DNA from: Shinella fusca
GTDB taxonomy: Bacteria; Pseudomonadota; Alphaproteobacteria; Rhizobiales; Rhizobiaceae
Length of the DNA stretch: 64,000 bases
Assembly (NCBI RefSeq): GCF_014203155.1
Contig: NZ_JACHIK010000005.1
Coordinates: 217,872-281,871 of the forward strand
Reading direction: 5' to 3'
The notes under the pieces are model-generated. The model saw only the letters and a list, made by a program, of their open reading frames with translations, did no database searches and was not told where the DNA came from. The translations under genes and the position numbers were made by a program. Shown piece after piece: positions 9,621 through 19,151 of this stretch (its first letter is position 1; every line of letters starts with the position of its first letter).

Positions 9621-11963
9621 TCACGAAGACCTTCCGAAACGTCGCAAAAGCCCCGATGTGGCAATGCCGAGAAGGATCGAAAGGACGCAGAAGATCGCCG
9701 CATAGGCGAGGATGTTCGAGGAAAGCCAGTTGGCGGCGATGAGGCGCAGGTTGGCAAAGCTCCAGGGCTGGGTGGTAACGAACCGCGTGCGGGCGGCGGC
9801 GCGCGTATCGAGCGCGCCGGCATCCTCTCCCGCAAGGCTGGCATAGCCGTCGAGCTGCTGCCAGCGGACATCCTGTGCAAGGTCGTCCATGCCGGCCTTG
9901 AGCGCCGCGCCGCTCGGGGCCGTCAGCACGGTCCATGTCGCCGTTTCTTCCGGATTGTCGCCCTGCGCGACGAGGAAGCGCGCTTTCTCGTCCGGCGCAA
10001 CCGGCGTTTCCGCCCCCGGCAGCAGGGAGAGCGAGGAGAAGGATATGTCGAACGTGGCCTGCAGCCAGGATTCGAGCGCGGAAATCTGCCCGCGCCATGA
10101 GCCGCCGCGCACGCGCGATTGCCATTCGGCGAAGGCTTCCTGCGTCGCCCCCTGCTGCGAGCCGCCCGAGGCCGGCGCACCCCAGGCGGATGCGCTTTCG
10201 GCCGCGATATGGGCCTGGCCGAGAACGAGGGGCGGGAGCTGCGAGATCGTGCCGACGAGGATGGCGTCGCGCCCGCTGATCGCCAGCGCCGAGGTTTCCG
10301 GCCGCACCCTTATGGCGCGGCCGCTCGATACCGCCAGCTTGCCGAGGAAGGTCGCCGCGGCCGACAGCGTGTCGCCGTCGAGGCGGTCGAGATAGAGCGC
10401 GGCCGGATCGGCCTGCCCGTTATAGGGAAAGCCGGTGCCCGAAAGCGCGGCGAGGTTCGGAAGCTGCGCGATGCGGGCAAAGCGCGGCAGGCGGAATTCG
10501 GAGGAATCGAAGAGGGCGAAGCGCGGCTCGGCAAGTGCCGTGGCGCCGGGCGCGCAGACCGTGTCGGCCCTGGTCATCAACACCGCCTCCAAGTCGATGC
10601 GGTTGGGCCCGGGCCTGAGGTGGCGCATCGTCACCCGGATCGGCAGGTGGCGGAAGATGCCGCCGTTCCGGCTGGTGATCGGCACGGTGGAGGCGATGCT
10701 GCCGTTGACATAGACGTCGACATGGCTGCCCGGCAGCACTTCTGCGGAATAGGCCGCGTCGAGCAGGAGCGTCGCCTCGCCATAGGCGCCGGCGTAGAAA
10801 TCCGACGGAATGCCGATATCGAAGCCGGCGCGGAAGCGGCGGCCGCCGAACTCACTGGTGCGCACGCCAAGCGAGGCGAAGGTCAAAAGCGCCTCGCCCG
10901 TCACCAGCGGCATTTCGCTGGCATTGCGCTGGCGCACGCTGAGCGCTTCCCGGTTGACGCCCGGCGGCCGGTCGACGGGGGAGACGATGCCCTCCACCGC
11001 CGCCTCGATCGACGGCCAGTCCGGCCCGCTGACGACGAAGACCTTGCGGTCGGCGGAAGGCGTATCGACGAAGGTGGAGATCGCGGAGGAGCGCGCGGTC
11101 GCCGGCAGGTCGGGCAGGAGGGGTGAAAGATCGTCGGCCGTGCCGACCAGAACCGTGAGGTCGCCGGGCCCGGCCGTCTTCGGCAACGTCTCGACGACAT
11201 CGAAGGTCTGGTTCGGCATTTTCGCCATCAGCGCCAGTCCCTGGCCGAGACGCATGAGGGCGCTCGCCGCTGCCGGCTGGCCCATTTCCGGCACGACCAT
11301 CGTAAAGCGCGTCCGCCCCTCGGGCCCGACGCCGATGGCGGCGATGTCGTCGGCCGTCAGCAGCCGCCCGTCCGTCTCGCGCGGCACCGCAAGATAGGTG
11401 CGCGCGGGGTCGACCGCGGTCCAGAGGTCGTAGGTCGAGCGGATCGTGCAGTCGGTGCGGTGGCGTTGCGCCACGGCGATGGTGACGCGGTTGACGCCTG
11501 GCCGCAGCAGGCCGGCGGGCAGATCGAAACGGATGTCCTTTGTGCCTTCCGGCGACTGGATCGGCACGCTGCCAACCGAAACGTCATTGACGACGACCGT
11601 GAGGTTCGAGGATTCCGGCGCGACGACGACGGCGTTGGAATAGCCGAGATGGATCGCGGTCGCCACGCTCGCCTGCGCCTTCGTCAGGTAGATGGGGAAG
11701 GACTGGCTGTCGACCTCGCCGCCGAGGAGCAGCGAGGCAGCCGGGATGATGTAGCGCCGGACAGCGGCATCCGCCGGAGGGGCCTTCTTTTCCGGCATCG
11801 TCGTGACGACGGGCTCGTTGCCGCCGGCCTCCGGCGTCCTGTCGCCGGCCGGGCGCTCGCCGGACATGTCGAAGGGAACCGCGCTTTCCTGCGCGAAGCC
11901 GGCCGGGGCGAAGAGGACGAGGGAAAGGCCGAGCATGGCCGCCCTTGCAATGGAGAAGGTCAC
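9621..11963 (-). CDS. bcsB: Cellulose synthase regulatory/periplasmic subunit BcsB
   Basis: A 780-residue protein with a signal peptide (MLGLSLVLFAPAGFA), a long periplasmic region and a single C-terminal membrane anchor (ILAYAAIFCVLSILLGIATSG) ending in a basic tail, the plan of BcsB. Motifs typical of the family include FDLPAGLLRPGVNRVTIAV, HVDVYVNG and the LRPGPNRIDLEA repeat of the same carbohydrate-binding fold. The likely start is GTG at 11963, overlapping the bcsA stop as GTGA. BcsB holds BcsA in an active state and guides the glucan through the periplasm. About 157 bases separate its stop from the TPR gene. Confidence 0.92.
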   Translation of the reverse strand: MTFSIARAAMLGLSLVLFAPAGFAQESAVPFDMSGERPAGDRTPEAGGNEPVVTTMPEKKAPPADAAVRRYIIPAASLLLGGEVDSQSFPIYLTKAQASVATAIHLGYSNAVVVAPESSNLTVVVNDVSVGSVPIQSPEGTKDIRFDLPAGLLRPGVNRVTIAVAQRHRTDCTIRSTYDLWTAVDPARTYLAVPRETDGRLLTADDIAAIGVGPEGRTRFTMVVPEMGQPAAASALMRLGQGLALMAKMPNQTFDVVETLPKTAGPGDLTVLVGTADDLSPLLPDLPATARSSAISTFVDTPSADRKVFVVSGPDWPSIEAAVEGIVSPVDRPPGVNREALSVRQRNASEMPLVTGEALLTFASLGVRTSEFGGRRFRAGFDIGIPSDFYAGAYGEATLLLDAAYSAEVLPGSHVDVYVNGSIASTVPITSRNGGIFRHLPIRVTMRHLRPGPNRIDLEAVLMTRADTVCAPGATALAEPRFALFDSSEFRLPRFARIAQLPNLAALSGTGFPYNGQADPAALYLDRLDGDTLSAAATFLGKLAVSSGRAIRVRPETSALAISGRDAILVGTISQLPPLVLGQAHIAAESASAWGAPASGGSQQGATQEAFAEWQSRVRGGSWRGQISALESWLQATFDISFSSLSLLPGAETPVAPDEKARFLVAQGDNPEETATWTVLTAPSGAALKAGMDDLAQDVRWQQLDGYASLAGEDAGALDTRAAARTRFVTTQPWSFANLRLIAANWLSSNILAYAAIFCVLSILLGIATSGLLRRFGRSS

Positions 11964-14128
11964 GATGCGGCCTCCTCTTTGCGCCCGCCCATGCTGCGCA
12001 GGAGATAGAGAAGCCCGCGGCTCGTCTGGTAGAGCGCGATGCCGAGGAACCACAGCGTGCCGCGCACGAGGCCCGGATTGGACCGGCGGGAAACCTGGAA
12101 ATCGCTCCACTGGTTGGAGTTGGCGAAGATCAGGTCGGCGACGAGCGCATGGTGGCGCGCGATCTCCGGCATGAAGCGGCAGCCGATCGCCACGACATTG
12201 CCGAGGTTCTCGTGGTTGCGGATGTCGACCGGCAGCGCCTCCTCGTGCTCGGCGCCGTAGGGCACGAAGCGCAGTTCGGCGGTGGCACCGACGGGCGCCT
12301 CCGTTTCGAGCCCGAAGACCTGCATACGCGCGCCGTGCGCCGAGACGTTCTCCAGCGTCGCGGGATAATCCCGCCCGCCGAAGACGAAGCTGCAGCGGCG
12401 CTTGATCGTGACGCGCCGGCTTGCCGCCCGTTCGCTGCGCTCGGAGACGACGCCGAGGGCGCATCCGGCAATGAGGAGGTTCAGGAGGTTCCACCCGCCG
12501 ACGACGAAGGTGACGTCGGCCTTGTAGGGCTCGGAATAGAAGCGGTAGATGCTCATCAGGAAGGCGACGAACAGCACGGCGAAGATCACGAAGAACGGCC
12601 GGCTGATCTCCGAAAGCCGCGAGACCCTGATCGATTCGTCCTTCGCCGTGACCTTGAAGGTCGGCTTGGTCGGATTGAGCATGACCGAGATGACGGCGGG
12701 CAGCAGATGCACGCTCTGCACATATTCGTAGAGCTCGGAGATCCACGGCCAGCGGAACGAGCCGTAGAGATAGTTCTGCATCATGAGGTTCACGAGCATG
12801 TAGGCGAGCGTATAGCCGAGGAATTCGCCGCCCGAGGCCGTGAAGATCTCCAGGTCGAAGAAGAGGTAGAAGAGCGGGGCGAAGAGGAAGATCGTGCGCG
12901 GGAACGGGAACAGCCAGAACAGCATGGACGACATGTAGCAAAGACGCTGCGAGGGCGAGAGCCCGCGCTTGAAGAGCGGGAAGCGGAAGCGCAGGATCTG
13001 CATCATGCCCTGTGCCCAGCGGCTGCGCTGGCCGATGAAGCTGGCGAAGGTGGCCGGCTGGAGGCCGGCGATCAGCGGCTTGTCGACATAGACGCTGTTC
13101 CAGCCGCGCGAATGCAGCGCCAGCGCCGTCTCGCAGTCCTCGGTGATGGAAAGGCCGGAGAAGCCACCCGCCTCGTTGAGCGCGGCGCGCCGCAGCACGG
13201 CCGCCGAGCCGCAGAAGAAGGCCGCGTTCCACTTGTCGAGGCCGCGCTGGATGATGCCGTAGAACATCTCGTTCTCGCTCGGCATCGTCTCGAAGGTGCG
13301 CAGGTTCCGCTCCAGCGGGTCGGGGTTCAGGAAGAAATGCGGCGTCTGGACGAGGAAGAGCTTCGGATCGTCGGCGAAATAGCCGACCGTCTCGCGCAGG
13401 AAATCGCGCGCGGGGGCATGGTCGGCATCGAAGACGGCGATGAGCTCGCCGGTCGAGTGCTGCATGCCGTTATTCATGTTGCCGGCCTTGGCGTGCTCGT
13501 TGCGCGCACGCGTCAGGTAGTTGACGCCGAGATCGTGGCAGAGCGCCTGCAATTCGCGGTGGCGCGCGCCGGCCGTCTGGGCTTCCACCACGGAGGCCGC
13601 GTTGCGCTTCTGCTCGGTGCCACCGTCGTCGAGCAGCCAGACCGTCAGCTTGTCCGCCGGGTAGTCCATCGCCTTCGCCGCCGCGAGCGTGTTGGCCAGA
13701 AGAGCCGTGTCCTCGTTGTAGCTCGGCACGAAGACGTCCACGGAGGGCAGCCTTCCGTCCACCGCCGTGCGGCTCTTGCGCGGGGGCATCGGCATGGCCA
13801 CGACGAAGAGGCTGAGGGCCAGCATCATCACGCTGTACATCTCGGCGAGATAGACCAGGAAGCCCGGGATGAAGTTCTCGAGCTGGTTGACCGGCGGCAG
13901 GGTGCTCGTCGTGCGCCAGTAGACGTAGCGCAGCACCACCGCGGTGCCGAAGGCGAGCGCGATGAGCCGCCAGGTGCCCTCGGCGCGCAGCACCTTGATC
14001 ACCGCCATGAACGTGACCACGGCGATGCTGGCGACCAACTGTGTCTGAAGATTGATAGGCAGCGTGATCACAAGGATCACCAGGGCGGACACGAGCGCCC
14101 ACAGGATAACCGTGCCGGAATGTCTCAT
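11960..14128 (-). CDS. bcsA: Cellulose synthase catalytic subunit, UDP-forming, with PilZ domain
   Basis: This is a multi-pass GT2 synthase. Visible catalytic motifs are DDGG near residue 167, FDAD near 232, TED near 328 and QRSRW near 366; a PilZ c-di-GMP module follows (NVSAHG, after an Arg-rich stretch near 540-560). It polymerises UDP-glucose into beta-1,4-glucan and extrudes it through its own channel. I take the ATG at 14128 (722 residues) because AAGGA lies seven bases upstream; tandem ATGs at 14149/14146 lack such a site. The PilZ domain implies activation by c-di-GMP; a diguanylate cyclase is coded at 62.2-63.0 kb, but no direct link is shown. Confidence 0.96.
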   Translation of the reverse strand: MRHSGTVILWALVSALVILVITLPINLQTQLVASIAVVTFMAVIKVLRAEGTWRLIALAFGTAVVLRYVYWRTTSTLPPVNQLENFIPGFLVYLAEMYSVMMLALSLFVVAMPMPPRKSRTAVDGRLPSVDVFVPSYNEDTALLANTLAAAKAMDYPADKLTVWLLDDGGTEQKRNAASVVEAQTAGARHRELQALCHDLGVNYLTRARNEHAKAGNMNNGMQHSTGELIAVFDADHAPARDFLRETVGYFADDPKLFLVQTPHFFLNPDPLERNLRTFETMPSENEMFYGIIQRGLDKWNAAFFCGSAAVLRRAALNEAGGFSGLSITEDCETALALHSRGWNSVYVDKPLIAGLQPATFASFIGQRSRWAQGMMQILRFRFPLFKRGLSPSQRLCYMSSMLFWLFPFPRTIFLFAPLFYLFFDLEIFTASGGEFLGYTLAYMLVNLMMQNYLYGSFRWPWISELYEYVQSVHLLPAVISVMLNPTKPTFKVTAKDESIRVSRLSEISRPFFVIFAVLFVAFLMSIYRFYSEPYKADVTFVVGGWNLLNLLIAGCALGVVSERSERAASRRVTIKRRCSFVFGGRDYPATLENVSAHGARMQVFGLETEAPVGATAELRFVPYGAEHEEALPVDIRNHENLGNVVAIGCRFMPEIARHHALVADLIFANSNQWSDFQVSRRSNPGLVRGTLWFLGIALYQTSRGLLYLLRSMGGRKEEAAS

Positions 14129-14211
14129 ACACCCGTCCTTCGCCATCATAGCGTTGAGGCAAGATTTACCGTGAGACCCTTAAGGAAAAATTTAGGCTAG
14201 CGGCCCGGACG

Positions 14212-15165
14212 TCATTTGCAGGTCGCCGACCCCGATGCGCCCGTCACGCAGACCGGCGACGGCACCACGACGGCATCGGTCGCGGTCGCCGTGGCATTGC
14301 CGCCGGTGGGCGAGGGAACGATGACGGCGCTGCCCGTTCCCGTCGTTTCCGCCCGCAGGGCCGGCTTCCTTTCCGGCACCGCACGGGCCCGGACGACACG
14401 TCCTTCCGGCTCCGCCGTCGCCGCCTTGCGCTCGTCGAGCGGCACGCGCAGCGGCTCGCCGCCGCCGATCTCGCCATCGACGGACGCGGGCTTGCCGTAA
14501 GGGTTCCATGTCGCGCCGGCAAAGCCGCCGACGATGGTATAGCCGTACATCAACTCGACCAGATCCTTCTCCGAGGCGCCCGCCTCGCACACGCGAAGGC
14601 GGATCTGGATCATGCCGAGGCTGTTGAGCTTGTTGCGGTCGGCCTCGTCGGAACGGATCTGCTGCCAGCCGTAGAGGCAGCCGTCATTGCCGGCGCCACG
14701 GCCGTAGGCGTAGCCGAACGGCCCGTAGCCGTTGCGTACGAAATTGGAGGAGATCGCAAGCGCCCGGCCGGGAAAATAGGTCCGGATCTCGGACAGGATC
14801 GCCGAATGGCGCACCGGCTTGAAGGCGAGCGTGCCGCCGGGCATCGCGACCGTCTCGACCGGGCCGAAGGCCTGGATGCTCAGGAAATTCTGCCCGGGGG
14901 TGGCGGCGGATGTCGACAGCGCCACCTGCTGCTCGACGGCATTGGTGTATTGCCGCTGGACCACGCTGACGATGGAAGACGTGCCCGGCGCGGGCACGAC
15001 CAATGCGCTCGAGGCCGGCACGATCACCGACGTCGTCGCGATACCCACGCCCGGCCGCGCCGCACAACCCGCGGCGGCCATCGCCGTGACCGTACCGAGG
15101 AGCGCGGCCCTTGCGAGGAACGGTCCACCGCGACGTGAAAAACGAATCTTCGCCGAATCTTCCAT
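14212..15165 (-). CDS. bcsN: Cellulose biosynthesis protein BcsN, lipoprotein
   Basis: A 317-residue lipoprotein: the signal ends in MAAAGC, giving Cys34. The body matches BcsN proteins of Rhizobiales cellulose operons, with YTNAVEQQVALST, GPFGYAYG and NDGCLYGWQQI as characteristic stretches, and a low-complexity tail. It opens the operon, 83 bases before bcsA. BcsN is required or helpful for cellulose production in rhizobia but has no assigned chemistry; a periplasmic or outer-membrane accessory role is inferred. Confidence 0.85.
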   Translation of the reverse strand: MEDSAKIRFSRRGGPFLARAALLGTVTAMAAAGCAARPGVGIATTSVIVPASSALVVPAPGTSSIVSVVQRQYTNAVEQQVALSTSAATPGQNFLSIQAFGPVETVAMPGGTLAFKPVRHSAILSEIRTYFPGRALAISSNFVRNGYGPFGYAYGRGAGNDGCLYGWQQIRSDEADRNKLNSLGMIQIRLRVCEAGASEKDLVELMYGYTIVGGFAGATWNPYGKPASVDGEIGGGEPLRVPLDERKAATAEPEGRVVRARAVPERKPALRAETTGTGSAVIVPSPTGGNATATATDAVVVPSPVCVTGASGSATCK

Positions 15166-15250
15166 GGAGAAGTCATAGTTCGCCGGCCGGAAAATAGGAA
15201 TCCCCAGATACGCGGCGAGACGAGAGCCGCCAGGGTCCGGCCTCCGGGCC

Positions 15251-15605
15251 CTATGCCTTGAGGTAGTTGATCACCGCATCGGCGATCATGCCCTTGTGCC
15301 GCGTCATCGTCTCCTCTTCGGAGAGGTCGCGGCGGAAGATCATGCCGAACGTATGGCGGTTGGAAACGCGGAAGAAGCAGAAGGCGCTGATCAGCATGTG
15401 CACGTCGATCGGGTCCGCCCGGCGCGTGAACACGCAGTGGATGTTCTCGATGCTGACCAGCCGCACGAAATCGGGATTGGCCTCGTCATGGTCGAAGGTG
15501 GTCGAGATGAGGGTGCAGGTCTCGCGAAAGGCGCGCTTCGGCACCGCTATGCGTTGCGAATTCCTCGGTGGCGACGATACGGACGCAGTCCCTCCGAAAT
15601 CGTGC
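15251..15605 (-). pseudogene. Remnant of a TetR-family regulator, internal deletion and frameshift
   Basis: The frame 15251-15544 codes a typical TetR ligand-domain end (NPDFVRLVSIENIH, ISAFCFFRVSN, MIADAVINYLKA) but has no DNA-binding half. Just upstream, in another frame (about 15545-15605), the strand reads RIVATEEFATHSGAEAR, which resembles helix 1 of a TetR HTH domain (the usual form is A-TEEFA-HG). The HTH core and the link to the ligand domain are missing, so I read this as one gene with an internal deletion and frame change. An expressed 97-residue C-terminal fragment from GTG 15544 is possible but unlikely to bind DNA. Confidence 0.65.
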
Positions 15606-15676
15606 TCGATATCCTGCCGGACACGCAGAACGGGCCGTTCACCAAGGAGGACGGCAAGCGCATTGCCTAGGAAGCC

Positions 15677-16795
15677 TCAGGCTCCCGCCTCGTCCTGGCT
15701 TGGGGCAAGGCCGAGCGCCGTGCGGAGCACCGCCTTGCTGTGGCGGGCGAAGCGCATGGCGGCGAGCCGTCCGCCCATCATGTCGCGCGGCGGCAGCGGT
15801 GCGGCAAGCTGCGCGGTCATGTCATTGGCGGTCACCGCGACATGGCGAATGTTTTCCAGGACGCAGAGCCGATGACAGAGCGATCCCTGCCGCACCACGA
15901 CGGGAAGGCCGAGCTGGGCGGCGCGGCCGAAGATGCCGCAGGCATGGTCGCCCGCAGGCGGATAGAGGCACCAGACCGCATCGCTCGCCGCATAGGCGCC
16001 GAGCAGTTCAGCATCCGAGATGACGCGGTCCACCACGACCCCGCCGGCGCCCCGCAGGGCCGCAGCATGGGCCGCCATCTCCTCTGCCACCTTGCCGCAG
16101 GCGATGAAGCGGAAGCGCGCCCGCAGGCTGGTGAACCCGACATAGCTCTCGGAAAAGAGGTCGAACCCCTTCCGCCAATCCTGCGCGCCGATGGCCGTCA
16201 GCACGAGGCGCCCGCCCGTCCGCCGTGTCTCGCGCAGCAGTTCCACGGCCGTGCGTTCCTCCGCGGTCAGGTCCCAGAGCTGGAAATCGTGGATCCAGCC
16301 GTCGGCAATCGCCGCAAAGGCCGGGAAGACGTCGAACGGCAGGGCCGTCAGCGTGCGGATCGCACCGATGCGCCGGAGACGGCCGAGCACGGCGCGCCTC
16401 CACCGGCACCGGCGGTTGCCCGACACGGCGAGCGGCAGGGGCCGCAGCAGCAGGCCGACCGTCCGCCGTCCCATGAGCGCGCGCAGCAGCCCGGCGAATA
16501 CATAGAGCAGGAAGCTCTCCTCGGCCGCCAGGAACAGGACAGGCGCGCGGGCGAAAAGGATATCCCGGAGCCATCCCGGCCGCGCGCCGAACGACCGCTC
16601 GAGTAAACGGAGATAGGCGGGAAAACGCCCGCCGGCGGAAGGGACATGGACGAGCGGAGGCCCCGTCCGATCGGCCGGCGGCACGGTGCGCCCCCGCCGG
16701 AGCCACCCGTCTTCGGCTCGTGTGAGGTTTTCCGGCAGCAGGCCCGACCGCGCAAACGGACCCGCTGCAGCCGGCCGCTCGATGCTCGACTGCAT
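15677..16795 (-). CDS. GT4-like glycosyltransferase
   Basis: The product has 372 residues from the ATG at 16795, preceded by GGGGGAAG. The C-terminal half has a retaining-glycosyltransferase Rossmann layout: VLTAIGAQDWRKGFDLF, then FIACGKVAEEM, then SDAVWCLYPPAGDHACGIFGRAA, where the last segment takes the place of the family's nucleotide-sugar binding E-x7-E region but lacks its first Glu. The N-terminal half is basic and hydrophobic. It probably transfers a sugar to a cell-surface glycan. It lies upstream of, and on the same strand as, the cellulose operon but is separated from it by the broken TetR gene. Donor and acceptor are unknown. Confidence 0.6.
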   Translation of the reverse strand: MQSSIERPAAAGPFARSGLLPENLTRAEDGWLRRGRTVPPADRTGPPLVHVPSAGGRFPAYLRLLERSFGARPGWLRDILFARAPVLFLAAEESFLLYVFAGLLRALMGRRTVGLLLRPLPLAVSGNRRCRWRRAVLGRLRRIGAIRTLTALPFDVFPAFAAIADGWIHDFQLWDLTAEERTAVELLRETRRTGGRLVLTAIGAQDWRKGFDLFSESYVGFTSLRARFRFIACGKVAEEMAAHAAALRGAGGVVVDRVISDAELLGAYAASDAVWCLYPPAGDHACGIFGRAAQLGLPVVVRQGSLCHRLCVLENIRHVAVTANDMTAQLAAPLPPRDMMGGRLAAMRFARHSKAVLRTALGLAPSQDEAGA

Positions 16796-17080
16796 GACTT
16801 CCCCCAAAGATCGTCGCAAAACCGGGCCGTCCCTGCCCGGAAAAAATCATTGGCAGGCCGCAGTAAATGCCGCCCGCTTCGCCATTCACATAGAGGCGAC
16901 CTAGAAGTAAATTACAACCTTCTCGCTAATATCGTTACCTTAACTTGTCTTTCACGAATTTCAAGCGGGATTATGCAACTTAAGAAAGTGCCGGCGTGCA
17001 GGCACCCAAGGCCCGGTCCCTCGCTTGCTCCCCCCGGCCCGAAGGGCCATAAAGGGCGGCCAGAACGCCGGGGAGAGCGA

Positions 17081-18097
17081 ATGAAACTGAAGGAATTTGC
17101 CGCCCGCATCGGCCTGTCGCAGACGACGGTGAGCCGGGCGATGAGCGGATATCCGGAGGTGAAGCCGGAAACGCGGGCGCGCGTGCTGGAAGCGGCCGAG
17201 CGGCTCGGCTACCGGCCGAACATCAGCGCCCAGCGGCTTGCGACCGGCCGGGCCGGCGCCATCGGCATCGTCTTCCAGGGCGGCGGGCGCTTCGGCCCGC
17301 ATTCCAGCGAATTCATGGGCGGGCTTTCGACGCGCCTGCAGAAGGACGGCATCGACATCCTCGTCTCGACCGTCGAGACCGAGGCCGACGAGGCGGCGGC
17401 CTACAGGCGCCTTGCCGCCAGCAAGCGGGTGGATGCCGTGGTCGTGCACACGCCGAAGGTCGCGGATGCGCGCATCGCCCTGCTCCAGAAGCTGGGCCTG
17501 CCCTTCGTCGTGCACGGCCGCAGCGAGGCCGAAAGGCCCTTCGCCTTCCTCGACATCGATAATTTCGGCGCCATCGCCACCGCCACGGAGCATCTGGCCG
17601 GCCTCGGCCACCGCCGCATCGCCCTCATCAACGGCGATCCGGCAAACACCTATGCGCGCGACCGGGACCTCGGCTACCGCACGGCGCTTGCCCGCCGGTC
17701 GCTTACCGCCGATCCGGCGCTCACCGGCCACGGCGAGTTCACCGACGAGAACGGCTTCCGGCTGATGCAGGGTTTCCTGGCCCTCCCCGCCCCGCCCACG
17801 GCGGTCATCGCGGGCTCGATGATGTCTGCGCTGGGTGCCATGCGGGCGATCCGCATCGCGGGGCTTGCCGTCGGCAGGGACGTCTCGCTCATCGCCCATG
17901 ACGACGTCTTCCCCTATCTCAGCCCGGAAAACTTCGTGCCGCCCGTCACCACGACGCAATCACCGATCCGCTCTGCAGGCGAGCGGATCGGCGATCTTGT
18001 GTTGCGGCTGCTGCGGGGCGAGGCGCCGAAGGCGCTGCAGGAGATATGGCCCGTCGATTTCCGCGTGCGCGGCTCGACCGGCCCGGCGCCCGGCTGA
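17081..18097 (+). CDS. LacI-family transcriptional regulator
   Basis: A 338-residue regulator. The N-terminal HTH is canonical (MKLKEFAARIGLSQTTVSRA, with hinge GYRPNISAQRLATGR), followed by a sugar-binding PBP1-like domain (AIGIVFQGGG, VVVHTPKV, GHRRIALINGDP, PPTAVIAGSM, SLIAHDD). The ATG at 17081 follows GGGGAGAG; a longer open frame upstream lacks HTH similarity. It is convergent with the oxidoreductase/ThuA pair, with a gap of two bases. The LacI-type operator at 19961-19978 upstream of that pair is the obvious candidate target. The inducer is probably a sugar but cannot be named. Confidence 0.93.
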   Translation: MKLKEFAARIGLSQTTVSRAMSGYPEVKPETRARVLEAAERLGYRPNISAQRLATGRAGAIGIVFQGGGRFGPHSSEFMGGLSTRLQKDGIDILVSTVETEADEAAAYRRLAASKRVDAVVVHTPKVADARIALLQKLGLPFVVHGRSEAERPFAFLDIDNFGAIATATEHLAGLGHRRIALINGDPANTYARDRDLGYRTALARRSLTADPALTGHGEFTDENGFRLMQGFLALPAPPTAVIAGSMMSALGAMRAIRIAGLAVGRDVSLIAHDDVFPYLSPENFVPPVTTTQSPIRSAGERIGDLVLRLLRGEAPKALQEIWPVDFRVRGSTGPAPG

Positions 18098-18099
18098 TC

Positions 18100-19143
18100 T
18101 CAGACCTTGAGCTCCCGGCGCTCCTTTTCCGTCTCGATGGCGAGATCGAGCACCTTCTGGAGATCGGCGGCATGGCGGAAGCCGGGCTCGACCTGCTGGT
18201 TGGCCGCGACGGCGGTGGCGAAGCGCTGGTAGTTGGTCGGCACCGTGCCGGCGTCGATCTCCCGCCACACGGCCTTTTCCACATCCTCGCCGAGGCAGCC
18301 GCGCAGGCGCGAACCTTCCGTCGAGTGGATGACCTCCAGCGCGCCCCTGTCGCCATGCATGCGCAGGCGCAGTTCGTTGAGATGGCCCGTCGCCCAGCGG
18401 CTCGCATGGATGACGCCGAGCGCGCCGTTGGCGAAATCCACCGTCATGGTGAAGCTGTCGTTGGCGTCGAGGTCGTATTCGCCGATCCGGTTGTCGGGCG
18501 CCTTGTCGAAGGCCCTCAGGCGCGCGAAGACGTGCTCCACGTCGCTCGCCGCGCCGTAGCCGGCAAAGTCGAGGATGTGGATGCCGACATCGCCGAGCAC
18601 GCCGTTGGAGCCGTGCTTGGTGGAAAGGCGCCAGGGCCACTGGCTTTCCGTCGCCCAGTTGCCCCAGGCCTTGGAAACCAGCCAGCTTTGCAGGTAGGAG
18701 GCCTCGACATGGCGCACATGGCCGATCTCGCCGGCCAGCACCATGGCGCGCGCCTTCTGCAGCGGCGCGACGTTGCGATAGGTGAGGTTCACCATGGTGA
18801 CGAGGCCGGAGGCCTCGGCCGCCCGGGCCATCTCGTCCGCTTTCGCATGGTTTTCCGCCAGCGGCTTCTCGCACATGACATGCTTGCCCGCCGCAAGCAG
18901 CGCCAGCGTCGTCGGATGGTGCGCCCGGTCCGGCGTCACGTTGGTCGCCGCGTCGAAACCGTCCCAGGCGATGGCATCGTCCAGCGAGGTGAAGACGTTG
19001 GGAATGCCGTGCTGCTCGGCGAAGGCCCTGGCGCGCGAGGGATCGACGTCGACGGCGCCGACCAGTTCGACACCCTCGATCGCGGCGAAGTGCTGGGCAT
19101 GGCTGTTGGCCATGCCGCCCGTTCCAAGAACAAGAAGACGCAT
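18100..19143 (-). CDS. Gfo/Idh/MocA-family NAD(P)-dependent sugar oxidoreductase (ThuB-like)
   Basis: A 347-residue protein. It opens with a Rossmann motif (VLGTGGMANSHAQHF), has the family's catalytic-lysine motif as CEKPLAENHAKADEM, and an oxidoreductase C-domain containing GDVGIHILDFAGYG with the conserved Asp and His. Such enzymes oxidise or reduce sugar or inositol hydroxyls. The ATG at 19143 follows GAGGAAAG, 8 bases after the ThuA-like stop, so the two are one operon. In Sinorhizobium trehalose loci a ThuA/ThuB pair has this same composition, but there a thuEFGK transporter is present and here none is, so the substrate may differ. Confidence 0.88.
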   Translation of the reverse strand: MRLLVLGTGGMANSHAQHFAAIEGVELVGAVDVDPSRARAFAEQHGIPNVFTSLDDAIAWDGFDAATNVTPDRAHHPTTLALLAAGKHVMCEKPLAENHAKADEMARAAEASGLVTMVNLTYRNVAPLQKARAMVLAGEIGHVRHVEASYLQSWLVSKAWGNWATESQWPWRLSTKHGSNGVLGDVGIHILDFAGYGAASDVEHVFARLRAFDKAPDNRIGEYDLDANDSFTMTVDFANGALGVIHASRWATGHLNELRLRMHGDRGALEVIHSTEGSRLRGCLGEDVEKAVWREIDAGTVPTNYQRFATAVAANQQVEPGFRHAADLQKVLDLAIETEKERRELKV

Positions 19144-19151
19144 CGCTTTCC

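Noticed and set aside
11945-14200. A 751-codon plus-strand frame opposite bcsA
   Set aside because: Antisense artefact of GC-rich codon usage; bcsA on the other strand has all catalytic motifs.
15602-15670. Plus-strand peptide IVLDILPDTQNGPFTKEDGKRIA ending at a TAG, which looks like a protein tail
   Set aside because: It cannot be joined to any recognised N-terminal part, and this DNA also overlaps the TetR remnant on the other strand, so it is too weak to call a gene fragment.
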